A stretch of 64,000 nt of DNA. It comes from JANXSS01 sp025356535 (GTDB lineage Bacteria > Pseudomonadota > Gammaproteobacteria > Burkholderiales > Burkholderiaceae_D). This document shows positions 9,630-17,281 of the stretch, piece by piece. Where the stretch lies: positions 1 through 64,000 of the forward strand of contig JAYUMU010000140.1 of assembly GCA_043762325.1 (NCBI GenBank), written 5' to 3'. Numbering within the stretch: the stretch's first letter is position 1; every line of letters starts with the position of its first letter. A program made the position numbers and the translations under genes. Below the pieces are notes generated by a model, which did no database searches, was not told the DNA's origin, and worked only from the letters and a program-made list of their open reading frames with translations.

Positions 9630-10073
9630 ATGAAAAAAGCCCTCGGTTCCCTTGCAGCAGGTCTGTGTCTCGGCAGCGTCTGCCTTGCCAGCTTCGCTCA
9701 GCCACACCTGCTGACCGAATCGCAGATGGACGCGGTATCTGCCAATGCGCAGTCTTCGTTTGCACTTGGAAACGTGCTGGCAGCGCTCAACGCACGTGGC
9801 GCAAGCGCACGCGAGCGCGCTCCGGTATTGGCACAGTTACGGGCAACGGCACCCCGGCATGCGCAAGGCGGCGCAATCGGCATCTCGAATGTCAACAGCG
9901 CCGTTTCCGGTGACAGCGCAAACGTCGCGGGCCTGGCGCCAGCCGTTGCAGGGGACTCGGCACGTGTGCTCGGCGCGGCGGCAACGCCTGCGGCAGGCGG
10001 CAACACGTTGCGCTCCGCCGGGGCGCCGATCAATTCGCCGATCTCCATGTCCAGTGCGAGCTCAAGCCTTTGA
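9630..10073 (+). CDS. small exported protein 2 with double-glycine-like leader
   Basis: The start is supported by AAGGAG upstream. The 147-residue product has a signal peptide cutting near ASFA/QP (residue 23) and the leader-like segment LTESQMDAVSAN (residues 28-39). That segment has the same -12/-7/-4 hydrophobic pattern but Ala-Asn instead of Ala-Gly at the end. The remainder is 108 residues, about twice the length of its four relatives. It is rich in Ala, Ser, Gly and Asn, with a repeat-like stretch (SGDSANVAG, AGDSARVLG). It contains no cysteine after the signal peptide. It might be a nucleator or a different class of substrate, which is speculation. Confidence 0.78.
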   Translation: MKKALGSLAAGLCLGSVCLASFAQPHLLTESQMDAVSANAQSSFALGNVLAALNARGASARERAPVLAQLRATAPRHAQGGAIGISNVNSAVSGDSANVAGLAPAVAGDSARVLGAAATPAAGGNTLRSAGAPINSPISMSSASSSL

Positions 10074-10202
10074 TGTTGTTTTGTAGTGACGCTTCACATT
10101 GCAGTAACGCTTCAAGAATCAACGAGATCAAAAATTGACAGGATTCGACCGACATCCCGTCGGCCGAGGGTGTATCACCTTCCATCAACAAGGAGATTCA
10201 AA

Positions 10203-10499
10203 ATGAAATCGAAATTTATCAGCGCCGCCGTTGGTTCACTCCTGCTCGTCAGCGCAGGTCTGGTCAGTGCAGCAGAGCCGGTCACGCTGACCGATTCGCA
10301 AATGGACACGGTCTCTGCCGGCCGCATTTCATCCACGTCAAGCGGTGTTGCAGCCGCACTGCTTGGCTTTGCCACGACCGGTTCGACGACCGACGCGCGC
10401 GTGACGTACTTCAGCAGCAAGACAGAAGCAAGCAGTGTCTCGCTGGCAACCGGACTCTTGCCAGTAGCCGCCACCACGGCAGCTTCGTCGATCCGCTAA
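10203..10499 (+). CDS. small exported protein 3 with double-glycine-like leader
   Basis: AAGGAG lies eight bases before the ATG. The 98-residue protein begins with a signal peptide ending VSAAEP (about residue 23), followed by LTDSQMDTVSAG at residues 29-40. The predicted mature part is exactly 58 residues, as in protein 1. The two share LGFATTGS/AGFATAGS early in the mature part and an Arg C-terminus, so they are probably paralogues. The composition is Ser/Thr/Ala-rich and beta-prone, without cysteine. A hairpin follows the gene. Confidence 0.8.
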   Translation: MKSKFISAAVGSLLLVSAGLVSAAEPVTLTDSQMDTVSAGRISSTSSGVAAALLGFATTGSTTDARVTYFSSKTEASSVSLATGLLPVAATTAASSIR

Positions 10500-10524
10500 C
10501 AGGGATCACGACCGTATGACGGAT

Positions 10525-10556
10525 GTCTGCACCTTGCAGCGATTGCGGGTGCAGAC
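10525..10556. repeat. hairpin between small-protein genes 3 and 4
   Basis: GTCTGCACC at 10525-10533 pairs with GGTGCAGAC at 10548-10556 across a 14-base loop. No T-run follows, so if it ends transcription it does so weakly. It may separate genes 1-3 from gene 4 and the peptidase, or protect an mRNA 3' end. Confidence 0.45.
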
Positions 10557-10679
10557 TGTCGAGGGCAGCGAGCGACACGGCGACCCGATGGCGACAAAAG
10601 CCTGGGTGTGCCGGACTCATGTACGCGGCCCGCTGCAAACGACGCCACCGACAGCCATAAAATTTTTACAGGAAAACGA

Positions 10680-10976
10680 ATGAACGTTCCCATGACACTC
10701 ATTGCCGCCGGCATCTGCCTGCTCGGCAATGCGGGACTGGCGCAAGCCGAGCCCACCTTGTTGTCGAATGCACAGATGGACGGCGTCTCGGCAGGACTGA
10801 CCGCACCACGGTTGAGCCTGAGCGATTTCAACAGTACGGGTGCAACGGCGTTTGCAACATCGACTGCCGTATCGACACCCGTCGGCACTGCGGTCATCAA
10901 CGCCAATATCACCACCAGCGTCGGTCTCAAGACGACCGGCTTTACCGATACGATCACCTTTACCATCACACGCTGA
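10680..10976 (+). CDS. small exported protein 4, start-stop coupled to the C39-like peptidase
   Basis: The ATG at 10680 follows AGGAAAACGA. The 98-residue product has a signal peptide ending AQAEP (about residue 23) and the leader-like LSNAQMDGVSAG at residues 28-39, leaving 59 residues. The mature part is unusually rich in Thr, Val, Ile and Ala in alternating patterns (for example DTITFTITR), as expected for beta strands. Its TGA overlaps the ATG of the peptidase gene by one base (TGATG). The two are therefore probably translated together, which is the strongest link between substrate and peptidase. Confidence 0.82.
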   Translation: MNVPMTLIAAGICLLGNAGLAQAEPTLLSNAQMDGVSAGLTAPRLSLSDFNSTGATAFATSTAVSTPVGTAVINANITTSVGLKTTGFTDTITFTITR

Positions 10977-11818
10977 TGCCTGCCGCCGGAATGGATCGTC
11001 GACGTCGTGACCATGCGCGCTTTTCGATTCCGGCGTTTTCGCTGCCAGCAATTTCGCCCCGGTTGCGCGGCGCCCGGCATGCCGTGGCTCATGCGGTGCG
11101 CGTTTCACGCTGCACCGTACCGGCGGGCGCACGAAAGCGCAGTCTGGCCGGCCTGCTCTCGATGTCTTTTCTGCTTTGCGGCATGGTCCATGCGCGCGAC
11201 GACCATCCCGCAGACGGCGCAAGTGCCGTCAGCGGCAGTGTGCAGCCGCCTGCCGCCGTCAAGTCCCTGCTTGAAATCCGCCGACAGAACGTCGTCATCC
11301 AGAAATGGGATCTGTCCTGCGGCGCAGCCGCCCTGACCACGCTGCTGAAGTACCAGCACGGCGAACCGGTGACGGAAAAACTGGTGGCTGCCTCGCTCAT
11401 GCGCCGGCCCGAATACATCGAGCACCCGGAACTGATTCAGGTACGCGAAGGATTTTCCCTGCTCGATCTGAAACGTGATGTGACCGCTCGCGGTTACACC
11501 GGTATCGGCTACGGCAGGATGGAACTCAAGGACGCGCTTGAGAAAGCGCCCTTGCTGGTGCCGATCGAGGTAAATGGCTACAACCATTTTGTCGTCTTCC
11601 GTGGCGCCAGCAGCGGCAGCGTGCTGCTGGCCGATCCGGCGTGGGGAAATCGCACGATGCCAATCGATGCGTTCATTGCCAGCTGGATAAACTATCCCGG
11701 ATTTGGCCGGGTCGGTTTTGCCGTGCAGCGCCGCGATGGTGCACCGCCGCCGCTGCCGGCGCTGACGCCGCAGCCAGAAGATTTTCCTTTCGCCCGGCAA
11801 GCCGGCGGTGGTTCCTGA
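10976..11818 (+). CDS. C39-like cysteine peptidase, exported, FapD-like
   Basis: The reading frame gives 280 residues. An Arg-rich N-terminus (1-54) precedes a hydrophobic export segment (about 55-73). The real start may therefore lie downstream of the TGATG-coupled ATG, possibly a GTG. The catalytic core has Gln109, Cys115 (in WDLSCGAAAL), His204 (NHFVV) and Asp220 (LADPAWGN), the C39 arrangement. There is no ABC transporter membrane or ATPase domain, unlike bacteriocin exporters. FapD of the Pseudomonas amyloid operon is a comparable stand-alone C39 protein. I infer that it acts in the periplasm and cleaves the five neighbouring proteins after their Ala-Gly-type site. It ends in a Pro-rich tail. 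Confidence 0.85.
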   Translation: MPAAGMDRRRRDHARFSIPAFSLPAISPRLRGARHAVAHAVRVSRCTVPAGARKRSLAGLLSMSFLLCGMVHARDDHPADGASAVSGSVQPPAAVKSLLEIRRQNVVIQKWDLSCGAAALTTLLKYQHGEPVTEKLVAASLMRRPEYIEHPELIQVREGFSLLDLKRDVTARGYTGIGYGRMELKDALEKAPLLVPIEVNGYNHFVVFRGASSGSVLLADPAWGNRTMPIDAFIASWINYPGFGRVGFAVQRRDGAPPPLPALTPQPEDFPFARQAGGGS

Positions 11819-12047
11819 CCTGTTGCATCGGTTGCCGCGACGCGCCGCCCTTCCTTCAATTCAGTCGAATTCTCAACGGTTCAACCCGATCGATTCAAGT
11901 TGTCGATGCTTGAACACGGCTCGGGTCGATACATCGAATTTTTGGATCCGAATTGCCGCGTGCTCGGATACAGTGCCTTCGCGCATGCAGTTCAGCATGC
12001 AGCCAGCGAAACTTTTACAACTGTCCAACCACCCACGGAAATTCACG

Positions 12048-12440
12048 ATGAATAAAACCATGCAGTCCGGTCTGGCCGGCGTTTTCCTGAGCTTGATTGC
12101 AAGCGTTGCCCTGGCCGACGAGGCACCGGTCCTGCCTGTCGATGCCATGCCTGTTGCAGCGTTGCGCCTGCCTGCAAGCACGCCCGCACAGCTGCCCGCC
12201 GACCCGCCCGAGTCGTCGCTGCTGACGTTGGGCGACAGCGACCTCGACGGCATCGTTGCTGCGCGCCAGACCGTCACGACGGCTGCCCAGGCCAGCGCCC
12301 TGAAAGGCCGCGTCATAGCGTTCTCGATCACCGAGCTCGTTGCCAGCCGGCTCGTCAGCGTGTCGACCGCTACCAGCGTTGCCGTGGCAGTCGGCGTGCA
12401 TCCCCAAGCGCTCACATCGGCCAGCGCGTTCGGCTTCTGA
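12048..12440 (+). CDS. small exported protein 5 with divergent double-glycine-like leader
   Basis: The 130-residue protein begins with a signal peptide ending ALADE (about residue 23). It then has a longer Pro/Ala-rich linker than its relatives, and the leader-like LGDSDLDGIVAA at residues 61-72. Leu, Leu and Ile occupy -12, -7 and -4, and Ala-Ala occupies -2/-1. Cleavage there would give 58 residues, matching proteins 1, 3 and 4 although sequence similarity is very low. The mature part is Ala/Ser/Thr/Val-rich and ends in AFGF, without cysteine. It follows the peptidase gene after 229 bp, with only a weak ribosome site (CGGAAA). Confidence 0.7.
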   Translation: MNKTMQSGLAGVFLSLIASVALADEAPVLPVDAMPVAALRLPASTPAQLPADPPESSLLTLGDSDLDGIVAARQTVTTAAQASALKGRVIAFSITELVASRLVSVSTATSVAVAVGVHPQALTSASAFGF

Positions 12441-12454
12441 CCGACGCCCGCAAC

Positions 12455-12475
12455 CCGGCTGCGCCACGCAGCCGG
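12455..12475. terminator. GC-rich hairpin after small-protein gene 5 (possible terminator)
   Basis: CCGGCTGCG and CGCAGCCGG form a perfect 9-bp stem around a 3-base loop, 15 bases after the stop codon. There is no T-run after the stem, so this is either a weak terminator or an mRNA-protecting hairpin. Confidence 0.45.
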
Positions 12476-12761
12476 CGCCCGGTCTGGCGCAACACCGACG
12501 CCCGGTCGCGCATGACCGCATGACCGCATGATGCCCTCCCCGCGCTTGCGCAACGGTGCGGCCGCTGGATCGCACCCGACTTCACCTTTCCGATTTCATC
12601 ATCGCGCCTCGCTTGCATGCAGCTTGCCGAAGTCATGCGCTTGTACTGCACGATGCACGTCAACCTCACCCCATCTCGTCAAGCATTCGAGCGCCCTCTT
12701 GTGTACGCTTTTGATAGCGAATTTTTTTGAACTTGCGAAGACGACATGGTAGCGCCACGCA

Positions 12762-12883
12762 CTAGAGCAGATTTCGAAATGGCGTATGCGTGATGCGTAT
12801 CGATTCGGGCCGCAGTGCAAGGCGCAGCAATGTGGTGCGAAGCGGTGCGTAGCGCGCGTATGCCATGACGAAATCTGCTCTAG
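12762..12883. mobile_element. MITE-like element, copy 1 (122 bp)
   Basis: The ends are perfect 15-bp inverted repeats, CTAGAGCAGATTTCG and its complement, enclosing about 90 bp without a gene. The outer CTAG or TA could be a target duplication. A second, diverged copy lies inverted at 14108-14211. Small size, terminal inverted repeats, no coding capacity and two related copies fit a miniature inverted-repeat transposable element. The parent transposase family is not identifiable from this window. Confidence 0.75.
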
Positions 12884-12938
12884 AGCCATCCGTACAGGCT
12901 GATTCACTTCACGCCGTTTCCTTTTACTGAAAGCAAAG

Positions 12939-13958
12939 ATGAATGGTCCAACGGATAGGTTTTCTCTTCTGCAGACGCCGAACAAGGATGCCGCAGAGGC
13001 CCGGTTGGCGCGACTTCACGACACAAAAAATTTTCATGTCACCTTGAAGCAGTGGCGGGCGCTGCACGCGGTTGTCGATTACGGCGGTTTTTGCGAAGCG
13101 GCAGAGGCGCTGCACCTGAGCCAGTCATCCATCAGCTATGCCATTGCAAAACTGCAGGAACAGTTCGGCTTTCCACTTCTGAAACTGATGGGCCGTAAAG
13201 CCGAGCTCACGGCAGAAGGCCGGGCGCTGCTCACACGGTCGCGCAATCTGTTGTCGGATGCCGTGGAGCTGGAGATGTTTGCCGATAACCTGCGCCGTGG
13301 CCACCATTCGGAAATCCGCATGGCGGTCGATGCGGATTTTCCCACCCACCTGATCACGCAGGCACTGTGCCGCCTGAAGGAGCGGGGGCATGACATCCGG
13401 TTGGCATTGAGCGAACTGACATCGACCGAAATCGACGATACCCTGCGCAGCCGTCGTGCCGACATTGCCATCGTGCGCCAGACGCTGCCAGGCTTTAACC
13501 ACATGCGCCTGTTCCAGGTCGAGTATGTCGCCGTCGCTCATGCGAAACATCGGCTGTCCCGCCTCAAGCAGGAACTGCAGTGCGTCGACCTGGCAAGCGA
13601 GATCGAAATCGTCATTACAAGGGGTGGGCCGCAGCATCCGGTCGAACGGGACCATCGGGTGCCGATCCAGAGCCAGCGCTGGTATGTACAGAGCGGCGAC
13701 ACGGCAATTCGGGCGCTGTGCGATGGCATCGGCTATGCGTGGCTCGCGCGCCACCAGGTCAGGACCTTGCTTGAAAACGGCACGCTCTGCGAGCTGCGAA
13801 TCACCAGCAACAGCCCCCGCACGATGCTGCTCCACCTGGCGAGTGTGCGGCCGCTTGCCTCATGCGAGCGCATCGGCCTGCTGGCCGACATGTTGCACGG
13901 CATGGCGCAGGAAGAGCAAAGGCGGGCGGCATGCAAGGCACTGCTGTCGGTTGGGTAA
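12939..13958 (+). CDS. LysR-type transcriptional regulator
   Basis: The 339-residue protein carries an unusual extension of about 33 residues before the winged helix-turn-helix (about 35-95, with AAEALHLSQSSISYAIAKLQ as the recognition region). The substrate-binding domain follows (about 115-320). The extension and the weak ribosome site leave the start uncertain. No ATG lies closer to the DNA-binding domain, so a shorter form would need a GTG or TTG start. It sits between the small-protein genes and the convergent outer-membrane transporter gene and is bracketed by two MITE-like elements. Control of the neighbouring export locus is likely but inferred only from position. Confidence 0.88.
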   Translation: MNGPTDRFSLLQTPNKDAAEARLARLHDTKNFHVTLKQWRALHAVVDYGGFCEAAEALHLSQSSISYAIAKLQEQFGFPLLKLMGRKAELTAEGRALLTRSRNLLSDAVELEMFADNLRRGHHSEIRMAVDADFPTHLITQALCRLKERGHDIRLALSELTSTEIDDTLRSRRADIAIVRQTLPGFNHMRLFQVEYVAVAHAKHRLSRLKQELQCVDLASEIEIVITRGGPQHPVERDHRVPIQSQRWYVQSGDTAIRALCDGIGYAWLARHQVRTLLENGTLCELRITSNSPRTMLLHLASVRPLASCERIGLLADMLHGMAQEEQRRAACKALLSVG

Positions 13959-14107
13959 GGGCTGTGCGTGGCGTCGCTCGCCGATCCGCCATGGCCGCAT
14001 GCGGCGCGCATCGGCACACGCCGGCCTCGCTGTTTTTTTATCGGGCGGCCGGCTCTCCTCACGGCGCCGCTTGCAAGCCGTGCAGGCAGTTCGGGAGCCG
14101 CAAGGTC

Positions 14108-14211
14108 TTGGAGCAGATTTCGTAACGGCCTACGCGCTGCGCACCGCTTCGAACTACAGTGCCGCCTGAATCGATACGCATCACGCAACACCGTTTCGAA
14201 TTCTGGTCTAG
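14108..14211. mobile_element. MITE-like element, copy 2, inverted and diverged
   Basis: Reverse-complementing copy 1 aligns with this stretch over nearly its whole length. Shared blocks include GAGCAGATTTCG, GCGCACCGCTTCG against ACGCACCGCTTCG, and GAATCGATACGCATCACGCA. An internal gap of roughly 17 bases and scattered mismatches show that it is older or decayed, with one end imperfect (CGAATTCTGGTCTAG). Its right end overlaps the stop codon of the outer-membrane transporter gene. Confidence 0.7.
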
Positions 14212-15623
14212 CGAAACAGGATCGGCAGGGCGGCATTGAACGTGTACCGCGGTGCATCGCCGCCCACGCCGACACCGAACTGGGTGACCAACGTCAGGTC
14301 GCGTGACAGAATCGACGTCGCGCCAAGCGTCAGCAGTCCATAGGTCTGGTCCGAGCCATCGAGCCGCACGCCGCCGACCTGCTGCTTGGCACGCAATACC
14401 TGTGAAAAGCCCAATTGCAGCGATGTCGCCGGGCTTGCCGCCAGCAGCGACGACAGCGACAGCACCGTCGCGTCACCCGGCTTGATGCCGTCCTTTTCAA
14501 ACACCCTGGCATACCCGACGCTGGCAACAAACGCGAGCGGGTCCTGGCGCTTGACGGCAATGACTTCTGCCTGCAGCTGATGGAAACCGCCCCCGGTCGA
14601 CAGCGGCGATGGCAGGTTCTGACCGCTTCCGGTGTTGTAGGTGAGCCGGCCGATCACGTCCGGCATGACGCCTTTTTCACGGGCGAAGGTTTTGGCAAGG
14701 CCGAAGGTCACGTCGCCCAGCCGGGTGGCACTTTTCGAAGTGACCGGGTCGAAGGTATTGTTTTGCTGCGCCGTGGTGTGGCTGACCGGCAAGCCGAATT
14801 CGGCCTGCGCATTCATCGGCAGGCCGATGCGGAAATCTGCACGGGCCGTGAATTCGTTGCGACGCACGCGGTTCTCGGCAATCGAGGTGATGGTCGCGCC
14901 GCTCGGCAGCACCGGCAGCGTCAGCAGGATCGGCGCGACCTGCTCGGTGCGGGAATATGAAAAGCCGGGAGAGAATTCGATCGTGCCGGGCTGCAGCAGC
15001 AGTGCGCCCGATTGCGTCAGCGTGCGCTCCAACGCGCGCTGCGCCGCATCTTCATCGATGTCGAAACTGCCGGCTGTTCTGGCGACCGGACCTGCGCCCG
15101 TCGATGCCGGTTGAGGCGCCTGTGGGGAAGGCGCCGCTGCCTGGGCGACGGATGCTGCAGGCTGCGCCCGCGGCGCTGTGTCGGGGCTGCCTGATGTGGT
15201 TGCTGACGGTGGCGGCGCTGATGCGGCAGTCGCGGCAGTAGCGGCAGTCGGTGCAGGCGTTGCCGACGCCGCGGCGCTGGCCACTGGCGCCAGCGCATTC
15301 AACCGCGCCTCGAGCATGGCCACCCGCTCCTGCAACAGGCGAATGGTTGCCGCGTTACGCCGCGCGGCGTCGTCGCGCAGGGCCCGGGTCGGCCGCGCCG
15401 CCGGCGCCTGTCGGGCCGGTGCATCGGATGGTGCCGGCAACGCGGCGCCGGTGGCGGGTTGCATCGTGACCAGAAGCCCCAGCCCGACAGCGGCAATCGC
15501 TGAACCGGTGCCGACCCGGCGCAGGCTCGGCCTCGATGGTGCGGCAGCGGGTGTGATTTGCGACGGTGGCGTTGCGTCGAGGCGGCGCGCGCCGGATGAC
15601 AGGGACGGATCGTGTGGCTGCAT
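14208..15623 (-). CDS. outer-membrane beta-barrel transporter with N-terminal coiled coil, FapF-like
   Basis: GGGAG lies a few bases before the ATG at 15623. The 471-residue protein has a long polar N-region, a hydrophobic export segment (about 39-62) and a coiled-coil helix (about 82-112, RNAATIRLLQERVAMLEARLNAL). A low-complexity Ala/Pro/Ser/Thr linker follows (about 113-185), then a beta-barrel (about 205-471). The motif ALERTLTQSGALLL before the barrel resembles proteins filed as transporters of the phenol meta-pathway (MetA) type, the group that includes FapF. FapF secretes amyloid subunits across the outer membrane. I infer that this one exports the five small proteins. It is convergent with the LysR gene, and its TAG stop lies in a MITE-like end. 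Confidence 0.8.
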   Translation of the reverse strand: MQPHDPSLSSGARRLDATPPSQITPAAAPSRPSLRRVGTGSAIAAVGLGLLVTMQPATGAALPAPSDAPARQAPAARPTRALRDDAARRNAATIRLLQERVAMLEARLNALAPVASAAASATPAPTAATAATAASAPPPSATTSGSPDTAPRAQPAASVAQAAAPSPQAPQPASTGAGPVARTAGSFDIDEDAAQRALERTLTQSGALLLQPGTIEFSPGFSYSRTEQVAPILLTLPVLPSGATITSIAENRVRRNEFTARADFRIGLPMNAQAEFGLPVSHTTAQQNNTFDPVTSKSATRLGDVTFGLAKTFAREKGVMPDVIGRLTYNTGSGQNLPSPLSTGGGFHQLQAEVIAVKRQDPLAFVASVGYARVFEKDGIKPGDATVLSLSSLLAASPATSLQLGFSQVLRAKQQVGGVRLDGSDQTYGLLTLGATSILSRDLTLVTQFGVGVGGDAPRYTFNAALPILFR

Positions 15624-15906
15624 GGGGCTCCCGGAAGGTACCCGCGCCGCCGCCGTCTGGCGTCGTCAGGCGCTCCAAGTATAAGGAGGCGTCACATCAC
15701 CACGGCAGCGATTGCATGCGCTATGAACCTGGATCAAAACAGGTCATGACCGGAATCAACCGGAACGATACGAAAGACTTTCATGCGAAAAAATCCTGCG
15801 CGCCGCAGCGCCGGCTTTGCCGGTTGCCGCATCCGGCCGGACGAGCGTATCGTGCGCGTCGCGCGGTTCGTGCGGTTCGTGCACGCCGCGCGGGTCGTGC
15901 GTCTCG

Positions 15907-17130
15907 TTACGGGCCGACCAGCTTCCACTTGCCGTCGACCACGTGCACCATCACGCGCGCACGCTGGTCCAGTCCCAGATGGTCGGTTGCGCTCATGTTG
16001 AAGATGCCATGGGCGCCGGCCAGGTTGCGCACGCCTTCGATGGCGTCGCGCAGGCCCTTGCGAAATTCCTTGCTGCCCGGCTTGCCCTGCTTTAGCGCCT
16101 GCGGGATTGCCGCTGCCAGCAGCAGGCCGGCGTCCCATGCGTGGCCGCCGAAGGTCGACACGCTACCGGCGCCGTAGGCTTTCTCGTAGGCCGCCTTGTA
16201 GGCCAGGGCCGATTTCTTGACCGGGTTCGTATCCGGCAGCTGTTCGGCCACCAGCAGCGGCCCGGCCGGCAGCCACGTGCCTTCGCAATCCTTGCCGCAC
16301 ACGCGCAGGAAATCATTGTTGGCAACGCCATGGGTCTGATAGATCACGCCCTTGTAGCCGCGCTCCTTCAAGGTCTTCTGCGGCAGCGCCGCCGGCGTGC
16401 CGGCGCCGGCGATCAGGACCGCATCCGGATTGGTGCCGAGGATTTTCAGGATCTGGCCGGTGACCGAGGTGTCGGCGCGGGCAAAGCGTTCGCTTGCCAC
16501 GACCTTGATGTGGCGCAGCTCCGCCAGCTTGGAAAACTCCTTGAACCAGCCTTCGCCATAGGCATCCGAAAAGCCGATGAAGGCAACCGTCTTGATGCCG
16601 GCGCCGGCCATCTGTTCGGTAATGGCGGTCGACATGTGGGAATCGTTCTGCGGCGTCTTGAAGACCCAGCGCCGGCGCGCATCGAGCGGCTCGACGATCG
16701 AGGCCGAGGCGGCCATCGAGATCATCGGCGTCTCGGACTCTGCCGCCACGTCGATCATCGCCAGCGAACTTGGCGTGACCGTCGAGCCGATCAGCAGATC
16801 GACCTTTTCTTCGGAAACCAGCTTGCGCGCATTCTTGACTGCGGTGGTGGTGTCGGTCGCATCGTCGAGGATCAGGTATTCGATCTTCTGTCCGGCGACT
16901 TCCCGGGGCAACAGCGCGAAGGTGTTTTTCTCCGGTATGCCAAGGGAAGCTGCCGGACCGGTGGCCGAGACGCTCACGCCCACCTTGATCTGGGCGACGG
17001 CCCCGGTGGCGAACGTTGCGGCGGCGGTGAGACAGGCGGCAAGCAGGCCCGGCAGAAGCGCTGCCGGCAGCCGGCGCTGCAGGCCCTGGCGCGCTGCGGG
17101 GTGGGTGGCGGTACGGGTAAGGCGATGCAT
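15907..17130 (-). CDS. periplasmic substrate-binding protein of a branched-chain-amino-acid-type ABC transporter
   Basis: I place the start at the ATG at 17130, giving 407 residues with an Arg-rich n-region and a signal peptide (about 24-46, ending GAVAQ). The body is the two-lobed LivK-like type I fold (IKVGVSVSATGPAASLG through the C-terminus). It probably binds amino acids, amides or aromatic acids, but the ligand cannot be told from sequence. No permease or ATPase genes are adjacent, so it is an orphan relying on distant partners. The upstream leader holds repeated GACTTGACC and only a weak ribosome site. Confidence 0.88.
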   Translation of the reverse strand: MHRLTRTATHPAARQGLQRRLPAALLPGLLAACLTAAATFATGAVAQIKVGVSVSATGPAASLGIPEKNTFALLPREVAGQKIEYLILDDATDTTTAVKNARKLVSEEKVDLLIGSTVTPSSLAMIDVAAESETPMISMAASASIVEPLDARRRWVFKTPQNDSHMSTAITEQMAGAGIKTVAFIGFSDAYGEGWFKEFSKLAELRHIKVVASERFARADTSVTGQILKILGTNPDAVLIAGAGTPAALPQKTLKERGYKGVIYQTHGVANNDFLRVCGKDCEGTWLPAGPLLVAEQLPDTNPVKKSALAYKAAYEKAYGAGSVSTFGGHAWDAGLLLAAAIPQALKQGKPGSKEFRKGLRDAIEGVRNLAGAHGIFNMSATDHLGLDQRARVMVHVVDGKWKLVGP

Positions 17131-17281
17131 CAAGGTCAAGTCGGTCAAGTCTGTCTCCGGTGTTGTTATTGTTTTGCAGGGCGCGGGCGGCGGCAACCGT
17201 GTTGTCCGCGCTGCGCGTTTTGTGTTGCGAGTGTAGCGTTTCGGTATTGCCGGCACAAGACAAGGCAAGCCGCGAAGCGTG

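Larger units (their letters stand above)
12441..12938. other. non-coding region before the LysR gene, mostly filled by a hairpin and a MITE-like element
   Basis: I see no gene here. A perfect 9-bp hairpin (12455-12475) follows the last small-protein gene, and a 122-bp inverted-repeat element occupies 12762-12883. Only 55 bp separate that element from the LysR start, so it may have replaced or altered the regulator's promoter. The sequence TTTTGAACTTGCG near 12725-12738 is AT-richer than its surroundings. Confidence 0.6.
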
